Assembly (NCBI RefSeq): GCF_000005505.3
Contig: NC_016134.3
Coordinates: 2,232,001 to 2,296,000 of the forward strand
Direction of reading: 5' to 3'
Source of the DNA: Brachypodium distachyon
Taxonomy: Eukaryota > Streptophyta > Magnoliopsida > Poales > Poaceae
DNA: 64,000 bases
Shown here: one piece after another, positions 33,583 to 44,994 of the stretch
How the letters are laid out: each line of letters begins with the position of its first letter
How positions within the stretch are numbered: position 1 is the stretch's first letter
Position numbers and translations under genes: made by a program
The notes under the pieces: generated by a model
Database searches by the model: none
What the model saw: the letters and a program-made list of their open reading frames with translations, nothing else
Told to the model about the DNA's origin: nothing

Positions 33583-36500
33583 CTAAATCATTCGATGTTC
33601 AAAGAGTGGGGTAGGATGGTTGGGATGAGTGCTGGCTGCTCTCTCCATAGCCGCCTTTGCATCCTCTGCCACCTTATCACTGCTGCTGATTACTCCACAT
33701 TTGAGAGTAATGAGGCAGCGGAGGTTTTCAATTCCGATAGTATCAAAAGCACCACTAGCAGTGACAGGCAGCTCCTCCTCCACTTTGTAACAAATCTCTA
33801 GTTCTTCTAGCTTGGGCATGGATCCTGCCACAAACACCGGACCCGGGGCAAGTCCAAGAGCTATACGATAAGAGAACTGCCTCAAGCATGGGAACCCAAG
33901 CTCAGCACTGACTATGAGATTTACTTTATTAGACCTTGTTCTTTGATCTGGCAGCCAAACGATGAGAATGAGAATGAGCAGAGAGGGTAAGGCTCCAAGA
34001 ATGCACAGATCTTCCTGCCTGACTCCATCATCCACATCAAGGAGTAACTTTTGGAGGTTCGCGAGGGAGCCCATCCATTTCGGGACATGCGGGAGAGTTG
34101 AGAATGAGAACCCATGAATCTTAAGTTTTTGGAGGGTAAGTGGCACAGGGCACAAAGGTCCCTCGTGCTGTAAGAAGCTGCTCCTATCCCAAATAGTCAG
34201 AGAGCGAAGACTCTGATTGCCTAGGTTACGAAGAGAAGAGGCAACATCTTTATGGCATTCCTCGACTATAGTTGTAACCCCATCGTCATCATAAGGTTCA
34301 AAGTAAAGGTACAGCTTCCTCAGATTCTTTAGTTGTCCAAGGTCTCGCGGGTCAAATGGATGCTTGAGGACGCTGACCCGTTTCAATACCTCCAGTGCTT
34401 GCATCTTTGCAATTCCACCAGGAAATTTAACATCCATGCCAACAAGTAGATACGACAAATTTCTGAGGCTAACAATAGCTGTTGGTAATTCACGCACTTT
34501 TGTTTCTCTTATGTCCAGCAACTCTAAGCACTTTACATTTCCGATCTCTTCCGGGAGCTCACTTATTCCTGTCCTTTTGAGCTTCAGGTACCTCAGCTGA
34601 AACAACCTCCCTATATTTACAAGATGACGGTCTTCCAATTGGCTGCAACCTCCAAAGTTCAGAACACGCAAATGCCTGAACTTATCCAGAGAAGGGATCT
34701 CCACGGAATCCCCAAACACATTAAGTGATCGGACATGGGACAATTCCAGGCCTGTCGATATGAAAGGGTTTCCTTGTTTGCTGACTTGTATAGAAAGCCG
34801 ACGGACTTTGCCATGTGTCCCAACTGCAGGTAGATTAGGGATGCCAACCAAAGTAACAAATTTCTCTTCGATGGACTTCGATATGATGAAATCAAGAATA
34901 GTGTCATGAACTCGACAAGCCTCCTTCGCCCAACCAAATCCATCCTTCTTCACAGGTTGGATCAAACTCCTATTGAGGAGCTCATTAAAACACCTCTCTC
35001 CTATCTCATCTACTGTATATCTGCCTTGTTTCTGAACGAATCCTTCAACAATCCATCTCCTTATCAGCACTTTTTTCTTAATAATAGAATCTTCCGGAAA
35101 TATGCTCAGATATAACAGACAAGTTTTTAGATGAGGAGGCAGATCGAAGTAACTAAGTGACAATATCTTCATCATTCCTTCAACGCTAGTATTTCTTTCA
35201 AGTGCACGGCCAATTGAATCTTTCACCAGATTCCACAGATGCTCTGTTCTTTCTGTGTTAGCCAACAAACCAGATATAGCAATGATCGCCAAAGGTAAGC
35301 CGTTACATTTTTCCAAGATCTGCTCACAAACATCTTGAAGGTAATAAGGACAGTCTTCTCCGGAGTCAAATAGCCTTGTGTTAAATAATTGTCTAGAATG
35401 CACCATATTAAGACACCTTATATGGTAAATATCGCCATTAAAGGATGAACGGCATGATTCAGCAACAACATTTATACGAGTAGTGGTGATTATTCTGCTG
35501 CCACAACTGTTCAAGGGGAATGCACACTTAATAACATTCCATGTTTCCACGCCCCATATATCGTCAATCGCAATAAAATACCTGTACATGATTTTACGAG
35601 TGATATTAGCATGACTTAAAGTAGTATATAAGAAAGTAGAGAAACTTATTAAATAAGAAAGTAGAGAAACTTGTTAAATAAGAAAGTTGATAAAAGTGGT
35701 GAAAATGGCATTACAGACTTAATTTGTGTGTATGTCCATGTTAGTCTGGTATAATATGGACAACAGACTTACAAGAAGCATATGCAAGAGTTGAAACAAA
35801 AGTTTGATCAATACATGACTTTCGAATGATCTCATGTGCGTAATGAATGATCTCATGTGCGTAATGAATGATCTCACGTGCATAACTGTTGCTTCTTTTT
35901 CTTCTGAAAATACCTTTTGTCTGCTAGGAAATCACTGATCTTGCCAAGGAGTTCTTGTATGCTCCCTGCTTCCGTGTCAGCGTAACCTTGACCACTAACT
36001 TCACTAAGAATAGTTCTTAGTATATTCATCATGTTTGGATTTCGCGACACGGATAGGAAAGCTCGACACTCGAACTGCCCTTTGAGCTCTTGATACACCT
36101 GGTTTGCAAGAGTGGTCTTGCCCATCCCTCCAGATCCAACGATGGAGACCAGCTTCAGTTGCTCTTTTGTTGCTGCAGATCCATCCTCTTGTGCCAACAA
36201 TTTGATCATCTCGGCTTTCGGTCCATCGATTCCGACGAGCTTGGACGCATGCTCAAATATTGCAAGAGCTCTAGGGTCAACCGTTGCACTAATGGTCCTG
36301 GAGAAGGCCTCACGGGTCTTGTACCTTGCATTTCTCTTGCCCATCTTGGTGATCTGTTTGTTGAAATCTTGGATCTCCTTGCCAACCCGATAGCGAGCCT
36401 TCATCTTCCCCAGCGAGCTCTTGATCTTCTCCATGAAGCCATTAGTGTCTTGGTGGTCATCGGCATGTTTCATGAAGTCGTTGATGGAGTCTTCCATGTC

Positions 36501-36731
36501 GTAGGACAGCTCTCGCACCTCGTTCATCCAGGCTTTATCTTGTGGATCGGGGTCCTCCTCCTCCGACATCTTCAGAAGGAACGTGTCCATTGCTGCGAGC
36601 TCATGTGTGAGGGATTCGATCTCGCCGCGCACACCCTTGAAACGCTTGTATTCCTCGCCTAGCAGAGAAGCCAGCTTCCCCAGGACGGATTTCAGGACCC
36701 CCGTGGCTGCGCTCACCAAAGTGGCCTCCAT
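33583..36731 (-). CDS. CC-NB-LRR (NLR) disease-resistance-type protein
   Basis: Two exons, 36731-35914 and 35581-33583, are joined through AG|G (Arg 273), giving 938 residues. Order of domains: Rx-type coiled-coil with an EDVID-like motif (about 78-86), NB-ARC, then LRRs from about 540 to the end. Visible NB-ARC motifs are the P-loop GSGGMGKTT (199-207), kinase-2 FIAIDDIW (275-282), RNBS-B GSRIITTTR (300-308), GLPLA (367-371), RNBS-D CLLYLSIFPED (427-437) and VHD in place of MHD (497-499). Such proteins are cytoplasmic immune receptors that sense pathogen effectors. The start was chosen at the second in-frame Met because MEATLVSAATG is the usual NLR N-terminus; an upstream ATG at 36779 would add 16 residues. 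No stop or frameshift breaks it. The recognised pathogen cannot be inferred. Confidence 0.92.
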
Positions 36732-36739
36732 GGATACCG

Positions 36740-38820
36740 GCGATCTGTGCAGCGAGCGAGACGATGGCCGGCCGGGCAAAGATTTGGCAGTGCAGTACGT
36801 ACTGGGGCTCTCTCTCTGGTTTAGCCAGCTCTATATTATTAACCTTTGATCCTTGGCCTGGTCGTCGTTTGACTCTTGACTTCTTTTCCACAGCACACCA
36901 CACAGACACAGACACACAGTATGCCAGGTGTGGCTACAAATCATTTTGAATTCAGTCGCTGTTGTGTGGTGCCAATTTCGCAGTTTAGTCTAGGCTGCCA
37001 AACGACTTGAAAAGACTTTTGCCGAAAACAAGTTTAAGTCAAAACTGAAAACTTATATATATAATCTCACAATTTCATATTAGTTTTTACTCCCTCCGAT
37101 CCATAATATGTGGGTCAAATTTAGTACAAAGTTGCACTAAGTCTGAGACATTTATTATGAATCGGAGGAGTACGAAATATCCTCTCCTCTTCGCATTCCC
37201 ATACAACTAATCTCACCACAGCATTCAATCTTCCTTCGGTCTCTACGTAGCCTCACCTTCCAATCTATGATGTGCACCTTTGGAGTCATATGTGCAAAAA
37301 TCCATATGACCAGCTGATTAAATAAATATCAATTTTGGAAAGATACGTTTGTAGAAAAGAGTATTGCCAGGCAAGTTTGTAACAATCTAATTTAAAGAAT
37401 AAAATAGTCCACAAATCAAAATTTGCGTGTTAACATTATCTTAATTTTATTGTAAAAATTGGCTCAAAAACTTTTTTAGATAATTGTGATATTTTTTCAA
37501 GCAACCTCCGCATCAAATTTGTACACACAAGAAAACTGCTCTATCATTCACTAAAGAAAACTGCTCTATCATTCACTAAAGAAAGAGCTTTTTTTTCGAA
37601 GAGGAGGGAATAGCCCCGGTCTCTGCATCGATCAATGCACACAACCATAATATTGTTAAGCCAAAGTTTTTATAAAATGAGACGCCAAATTGCGACCTTC
37701 GAGGATCGAATTCCGGTGGTCTGCCAACATACTTCGTTGGCTAACCACCCAAGCTATGGTTGGTTCTCATTAAGCCAAAGTATTGTATCATCAATCTCAG
37801 TTACACCTCAAAATAGTTCAAAAGTGATAGCAATTAAAGTATTTATTAAGCCACTGAAGAGGAGCTTTCCTTTCCAACTACTAAGTTTCTTCTCAAAGCG
37901 ATCCTCAATACCTTCCATTCTTTGTTCCAAAGAATATGCGATGATAGCAATCAAAGTATCGAAGTATGAGCATTTGCTACTACCACCAAGAAAAGGACAC
38001 GGCACATGTCACATATTATGGGAAAGAAAAAGTAACAAAAAAAAAGCAATCTTGGTACTAACATGTACATTAGTACATACTCCGTATGTGAATAGGGCCA
38101 GGGAATATTTTACTTTGCTTCCGTCCAAGTAATCTAGATCACTTTCATAGCTTAAGTACTTAACAGAGGAGGATCCCATGCTAAAGCAGGCAAGGGGTAC
38201 ACCACCTAAAAACTGGAATATTTTGCTTTTCTTCCATCAAAGAGTAATCTAGATCACTAGCAAAACTTAACAGAGATGAGGATCCCATGCTAAAGAAGGC
38301 GAAGGGGTACAGCTCCTAGAGAAATTAAGCAAAGCAGAACATGCCTTTGCATGCGTCACAGACGTGTGAATCGAGATGCTACTTGTGAACATGTCAATGA
38401 GCCCATGACGTGGCAAAATATCTTTAGTCAGATTAAATGGTATACAAATCCCGGTCAATTAATTTGGAACGGAGGGAGTAGTATTTTCTATGAATCTCAA
38501 AGTCACATAGAAAGCATTTTTACTTTTGTTGATCGTACCAGTTGAGATTTGGTTCATAATTAAACTAACTGTACTAATTAAATACTTCCACTAAAAAAGA
38601 CTACTCCATATAAAAAAGGGGCACCCAAGATCATCGGTGCTATGCCAGCTACCGACATTGGCCGGCTGCCATGCGATGTTTGCAAAGATATATACCCCGT
38701 CCACTGTGTAGATTGTGTCTCTGCACTCTGCAGCCAGCGTTGGCATAGGCTCCAAAGCCTCAACACATGCATGAAATCTTACAAGCTGCACAATATATAC
38801 CACTAGCGGAAACACCAATT
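36740..38820. other. Intergenic between divergent NLR and ankyrin genes
   Basis: The shared upstream region of two divergently transcribed genes. It holds a Stowaway MITE (37090-37170), a lone Stowaway right end (GGAACGGAGGGAG at 38466-38478), and an imperfect direct repeat (TAATCTAGATCACT near 38129 and 38242). No gene is supported. Confidence 0.5.
37090..37170. mobile_element. Stowaway-type MITE
   Basis: 81 bp between TA duplications (37088-37089, 37171-37172). Ends are CTCCCTCCGATCCATAAT and ATTATGAATCGGAGGAG. Confidence 0.85.
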
Positions 38821-40689
38821 AATGGCGGCCATGGATCCTCTGCTGCTGGCAGCCTCATTCTCTGGGTCCTGGCAAGCACTTGGGTTTCTTCTTGATGGAG
38901 GAGATGCAACCGAGCGGTCCACAGACGCGGTGCCAACTCAATCATTCCTCGAGCTGCTGCAGCATGGCGCCACCTCGGATCCGGACAAGGGAAACATGAT
39001 CATGGCGATGCCGCAGCAAGCTACCAACAGTGATGCAGCAGTGTCGACAATGTCGCTCCTAGAAGGCGTCACCGCTGAAGGCGACACCGCGCTGCATGTG
39101 GTGGCCACCAACGGTGACGGTGAAAGCTACCTGCGAAGCGCCGACATCATCTGTCGGAAGGCCACACACCTACTCTTCAGGCCCAACAGGAATGGCGACA
39201 CGTCCCTCCACTGCGCTGCCAGGGCCGGGAGATCTCGCATGGTCTCGCAACTAGTCGCCTTTGCTAGAGGCTGCGAGGACGGTGCTGGGGAGAGGATGAG
39301 GGAGCTCCTGAGGATGGAAAACGGTTCCAAGGAAACGGCATTGCATGAGGCTGTACTCATCGGGAGTATTCATATTGTTGAGCTGCTGATGGCAGCTGAT
39401 CCGGAGTTGGCTTACTTCCCCAAAGACGGCGGCACTTCGCCGTTGTACCTGGCCGTCTTGCATGATCAGGCCGACATTGCGCATACCCTGCATCAGAAGA
39501 GCGGTGGGTATCTCTCCTATTCTGGACCGGATGGACAAAACGCATTGCATGCTGCTGCTCTGCGTAGCCAAGGTAACATATATATATCAATTTCCTTTGA
39601 TATTTATTTATATATATGCTCGTTGAATCTATCCCTAAATAGTTCCCTTTATTTCTCAGCACACTTGCTAGATGGTTTATCATTAGACCATCTGAGAAAT
39701 TTGTACTGCTTCATCAGATAGTTAGACAGAAAAAGAAAATAAAAATAAATTGTATGTCTAGATAAAAACAGAAAAGGATCTTGACGTTAATCTGACAATA
39801 ACACGTTGTCGCTCATGAATATGAATAATTAAGTGCATATGATAAATAAACTAGCATAGCATATAAAAGGAGTGAAAATAGCATTAATTAGGACTTGATC
39901 TCTACCCTAGCTAGCTACCAGCATTTTCTCCAACTCAATATTCGTAATTCTCATATATAGTCATATGTCAATTATTAGCGAGAAAGTAAAGATAGTTCAG
40001 ATAGTTCCAATGCTATTTTTTTTAAAGAAATTGTTAGGCAATTTAATTCATATAGAATTAATGTGTTCGAGGACGGGGTCCCAGCATGCACGCTTCAACA
40101 AAAAAAGGGCGATATATATATACTGCTATTTTGTTTTTCCAACCCGGTGCTTGTCCCATTTCCATTATGAAACATAACGGAAATGCACATTTCAGTACCA
40201 CAGATGATTAATCGTAAGAACGACGGAAAAGGGGGATATATAGAGGCTAGGTTTTCAACTGCTGAGCAGAAACCCGTAGTTGACGTCCGCAATCAAAACG
40301 TCAACTACGAGACAAAAACCTGCTCCTTACCAAAATAATTAAGTTCGACAATACATGAAACCAGATTACAGTTCAACAGCACAGGCACAAACATGCCCAG
40401 AGAACCTAACACAAAAAGAGCTAAGCATCCAGGAGCCTGGGCGATACTGCTATTGGAGCGAGAATATAATGTTTGGTTTGATTGCTTCTTCTTTCAGCCA
40501 CGAACATAGCTTTATCTTCTTTTCTAGGTTCTCCACTTTACTTTATTTATCTGAAAGCATCTGAGTGAATTAAGCTAGCTGGTCCTCCCAGGGACATCAT
40601 GATTATTGTACATGGTCTTTTAGCACATGGCACACACGTATGGAGATCACACACCTCAACGTCTTATCTAGGACAGACACCATGCAAAT

Positions 40690-41020
40690 TACACAGATAG
40701 GCACTTTAATTTTGAATTTTTGCTCAATTGGCTCCTGACGGACGTTTTTGACAGAAATGGTCCTTTCCCGAACGAAATGTCAAAAATGGCTTGCGGAAAG
40801 CACATAAAGCGACACGTGACCTTTCCTCCAATGGCATTGGCAGAAAAGGGGGGCAGAAGGGCTTCCCAACACACAAAGTCAAATGCACAAAACACTGCGA
40901 CAGTACATTCGGCCACGTGCCGCTTTGTGTGTTTTTCGCCAGGCTAGTTTTGTCAATAGTTTTTGAAGGAGGCCATTTTTGACAAAAGCGTGAGCCAGGG
41001 GGCCACTGCTGCAAATTTTT
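40690..41020. mobile_element. Possible foldback element in ankyrin-gene intron 1
   Basis: Left arm: GGCTCCTGACGG, GTTTTTGACAGAAATGGTCC. Right arm: GGAGGCCATTTTTGACAAAAGCGTGAGCC, here cut by spacing differences. The two arms are partly complementary and the outermost A/T-rich ends also pair. Boundaries are uncertain. Confidence 0.45.
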
Positions 41021-41384
41021 TTTTAATTTTTGCTTTATATATGCTAGTTAACAACATAAACAGTGCGACTTGATCGTTATAAATAGAGTATTCTTATAAA
41101 TATATAGTGAGTCTCCATGCAAATAATATCAGAACAAATATTATCAGAACGATTAGCTTGACCATGCATATATTATTAGAAACCTGAAAAATTATAGATG
41201 CCTATCACGCCCACATTTTTAGGGGTGCAATAGTAGTTGATTATTACTTCTCATCTTTGCAGCAATGACAGAAATGCTACTGGAATTTAACATTGGTCTT
41301 ACTGCACAGAAAGACCGAAATGGAAGCACACCCCTTCACTTTGCAACATCAATTCTACATCCGAGAGGTGTACACTTCTGGATC

Positions 41385-41535
41385 TTCCGCCCATGGTATG
41401 TATGGTTTCACGGATTTTGGCATTCAAGTATGCCATTCTACCCGGTGCTGCAAGTCATCTTCCATCCTTGGTTCCCATGGAACCACGGTGTGTGGCATTC
41501 AGGCATGCCATTTGATGCATTACTGCAAGCTAACC
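41385..41535 (+). repeat. 75-bp internal coding duplication in the ankyrin gene
   Basis: The protein segment FRPWYVWFHGFWHSSMPF is followed after 25 residues by FHPWFPWNHGVWHSGMPF. The two DNA copies are diverged, so the duplication is old. It expands the loop between two ankyrin repeats and adds many Trp/His residues. Confidence 0.75.
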
Positions 41536-42743
41536 CAACTCCAATGTATCAGTCAGATGATCAGGGATTGTTTCCTATACATGTTGCTGCTTTCACAGGT
41601 GTGAATAAGGCTATCGTCAAATTTTTAGAGAAATGTCCCACCATTGCTGTGTGCGCGATATCAAAGGGAGAACTTTCCTCCATGTCGCTGTCGAAAAGAA
41701 GAAGTGGAACATAGTCGCACTTGCTTGCCAAACTCCGTCATTATCATGGATTTTGAATATGCAGGACAATAAAGGGAACACTGCACTACACACAAGTGTG
41801 ATGCTTGGGCATCAGGACATATTTTGTTTGCTCTTGGAGAATCAGGAAGTGCGGTTAAATATGACAAATAAGAAGGGGGAAACTCCACTAGATCTATCAC
41901 AGAGTAAGATTTGTGCCGGGTGTTTTTGTGCATGGGTAATATTTTTTTTCTTCTCTTTCATTTCAGGCTTCATTTGCTCCGATGAAAGGGAAATGAAATA
42001 GCAGCATTTCATATGGCTGACATGAGTTTAATGGTTGCTTTTTACAGAACCCTAGATTTGTGATGAATGCTGCTTTAATATATTGTCACGCTAAACATGG
42101 CAATCGCCGATTGGACAATTTTGAAGAACAGTACATTCAACCGGGGGATGAAGAGAAAGAATCAAACAAATTGACAGCCTCAACTCAAACTTTGGGCCTT
42201 GGATCAGTGCTGATGGCTACTGTGGCGTTTAGTGCAACTTTCACTCCACCGGGGGATTTCAGTGACAATGGCACACCAACACTTTCTAGGAGGTATGTTT
42301 TTGATGCATTCATCGCAGCCAACTCGCTGGCATTTGGCTGCTCTGGTTTAGCAACGATCAACCTCATGTACTCTGGTACAGCTATTGTCGATGTGCCTTT
42401 GCGCAGCATGCACTTCGATGTAGCTGTAGTATTTGCATTTTGTTCGGTCACAAGCTTGGCTACAGCTTTTGTGCTAGGCCTATATGTGGTGTTGGATCCA
42501 GTTGCTCATATGACTGCAACTGCAGTGTGTGTGGTGGCTTCTCTTTTGTGTCTGTGTGGATATATAGACCCGTTACGAGGCCAAGCTGTTGCTAGAGCCT
42601 TATTCCGTAGAATGGGGAGTCGAGCGTTGGTGATATCCGCACGCATTCTCATCATCCGGACAGCAATGGTATTTTGGCCCTTGATAGCAAGCTTCATTTG
42701 GGCAGCAATTTCTGGAAAAGATCGTCACAAGAAACTACCTTGA

Positions 42744-43711
42744 ACAAGTGGTGGTAGAAGACAGGCCATGAACGTGGGCGATGAAATATATCCATTCTTT
42801 ACTTGCCAGATTTCGACGCATGTGGTATTTCTCGAAAATTATATACTTTTAGTAAGTTTTCGTGCCTTGTGGATCAATATACTGTGTGCATTGTTGCCTA
42901 CAATTTTGTTGTATTTTGCTTAATACTTAGTTGTTTTGGTGGATCTGATATATAGCTAAAGAAACTATGTGCATCGGAATGAGATGTTTTACAAACTGTT
43001 TTTACATACAATTGAGTAGAGTTTATTTAGAAAGGAAGCTTACTATTGCTGCCAGTCCTGTACTTAATTTGATTTATTTATATATGGAGTAAGCACCTAT
43101 TCCAACAAGACATCCCCTACATTGGCATCATTACTCTTAATTCCTCCCACCTCTAGTTGCGAACGTGAGCAAAGGACGCACCCGCTCAGGAAGATACGCA
43201 CGAGGGTAGCCCAGCAGTTTGCTTAAATGCAACCGTTCGGTGCTTTACAAAATAATGATTAAACAATTAGGGCTTCTTTGGATCACAGGATTTGTAAAAC
43301 ACAGGAACATGAACAAAAATAATATGATGTCATGGTTTATTGAATCCTACATGAATTCAAAACACAAGAATCAGTAATAGAAGGTGTTTGTTGCACCAAG
43401 GAATTTTGCATAGACATTAGTGTGATCCATAATTGTCATGCACACATATATAGGAATATTTTAACGGACAATCTACGTGCGGCACGTGCCCCACGTAGTC
43501 TTACGGGGCGGCGCGCTTTAAGATCGGGGGAAAAGATCTGCAACGTCCTTCCCCTTCCTCAATGCTCCCTCCTCCGAATTGGATTTCCCAATTTCATTCC
43601 CAGCTCCAACCCTCGAATCCCCTTCCCCCGATTACTCTCTTTCTCCCAGTCCTGGCCGGCGTGGAGGCAGGCCCGCGCTGTCACGCAGGGGTGGCATGGA
43701 GGCGACGGCGC
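42744..43711. other. 3' flank of the ankyrin gene and left side of the retrotransposon target
   Basis: AT-rich to about 43480, then a GC-rich block starting CGTAGTCTTACGGGGCGGCG that continues directly across the retrotransposon insertion into 54829. No coding region is supported. Confidence 0.5.
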
Positions 43712-43716
43712 GTCGG

Positions 43717-44587
43717 TGTCATAGCACGGGGCTCAGACACCGGGGATGCGAGGCATCCCCTTTTAGGTTCGGCAGTGGGCGTCGGGGATTGCTCCGGTGA
43801 TCGCCGGCGAGGCCAATGTCGAGCATTAGAGCACACAAGATCGTTTACCCAGGTTCGGGCCACCCAGAGGTGACCCTACGTCCTGCTTCTGCGTTTTTAT
43901 TAGCCAATGAACTAGGATTTACAGGTTGCCGGGGGGTCCCCGAGTGCTCTCTCTTTTTAGCTAAGTGCTACTTGCTATTTCTGGCTAGAACTAGTAAGGA
44001 ACCCAACCCTCTGACCATTGGCGGAGGTCCTCCTTTTATACTCAAGGGGATTCCATAGGTGCCTTGGTGCATGGGTGACAAGTGGCGAGCAAAAAACTAG
44101 GGCAGATTGCCCTTGCTGCGCTGGCTTGCATGCATGGTGCGTAGCCCTGCAACTTGGGCGCTACGTGCCTAGAATTCACAGTGGGCCAATCACTATGGGC
44201 TGACTGGACGGAGAATCACCTTTCTATCGGAGCATTTAATGTTTGCTTGTGCTTCACTCCTCGCCCTGATGAGCCCTACGCACAGGGAGCCCGTCGGGCG
44301 ACCACGTGGCGTCGTTGCTCTGCCCGGTTGGTCCCGCCCCTATAGCAAGCGCCTGCGCCCGGGAACACCCTCCCCGGCAAGCGACCTTCCCGAAGGGGGG
44401 GGGGCGCCCAGACGGGAGTCTTCTCGTTGCTTTCTAGAGCAACCCCCTCAGCCCGAACAGCCCTGCCGGGCTGGTGACTTGCCGGGCAGCTTGCACGGGG
44501 CTGCCCGGGGTGCTATCCTTGCGGGGAACAAGCAAGGCGAGCCACGCGTCATGCAGTGGTGGTACCCCGGGTGCCACTGGTGCGACA
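43717..44587 (-). repeat. 3' LTR of the gypsy element
   Basis: About 871 bp, bounded on the plus strand by TGTCATAGCA and GGTGCGACA. In element orientation this is the downstream LTR. Just inside, the minus strand reads GGGGGCTAC before the LTR, a short purine-rich tract compatible with a polypurine tract. Confidence 0.93.
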
Positions 44588-44994
44588 GTAGCCCCCGGGC
44601 GTGGGCTGGCAACGCCTGTTCCCGGGCAAAATCACCCCTGGTCAGTTGCCGGGCTACACCCTTAACCGACGGGTGGGTCCCGAGTTGTTTCGGGTCCTTG
44701 TTCATGCGCTGCTCCATGGACTTTGCCATTACGGGCAGAGTGGTGGGGGCGAAATTTCCGCCTTAACCTCCCCCCTAATCATGGGTGGTTAAGGTCACGT
44801 CCCGCATTGTCTCCTTAAAGCGTAGTTATCCCCCATCGCACCCGTAGGGTGCGGATGCGACCGTTGCTTAGCGCCGAGGCGTTGTAAGACCCCATCGCTG
44901 TGCTGAGGAGCAAACACTTAGGCCCCAGCCCTTCTTCCTCATCCCCACTCTTCCTTGCGCCCCTGAATCCTGCTAGCCTCCGCCCACATTCCCC

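Larger units (their letters stand above)
38822..42743 (+). pseudogene. Ankyrin-repeat/PGG-domain membrane protein gene with one frameshift
   Basis: Exons are 38822-39572, 41263-41935 and 42048-42743, all with GT-AG borders. Exon 1 encodes ankyrin repeats (GDTALHVVATNGD, GDTSLHCAARAG, KETALHEAVLIG, GTSPLYLAVLH, GQNALHAAA). Exon 2 continues them (GSTPLHFATS, GLFPIHVAAFTG, GRTFLHVAVEKK, GNTALHTSVMLG). Exon 3 encodes the PGG domain (TLGLGSVLMATVAFSATFTPPGD) and about four hydrophobic, membrane-spanning segments, as in the ACD6-like family of plant ankyrin membrane proteins linked to defence and ion transport. Exon 2 lacks one base near 41641-41660, after KCPTIAV. The annotated frame then stops at 41712-41714, while the homologous frame continues. 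It is either a recent pseudogene or a sequencing error; about 706 residues would be the full length. Confidence 0.85.
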
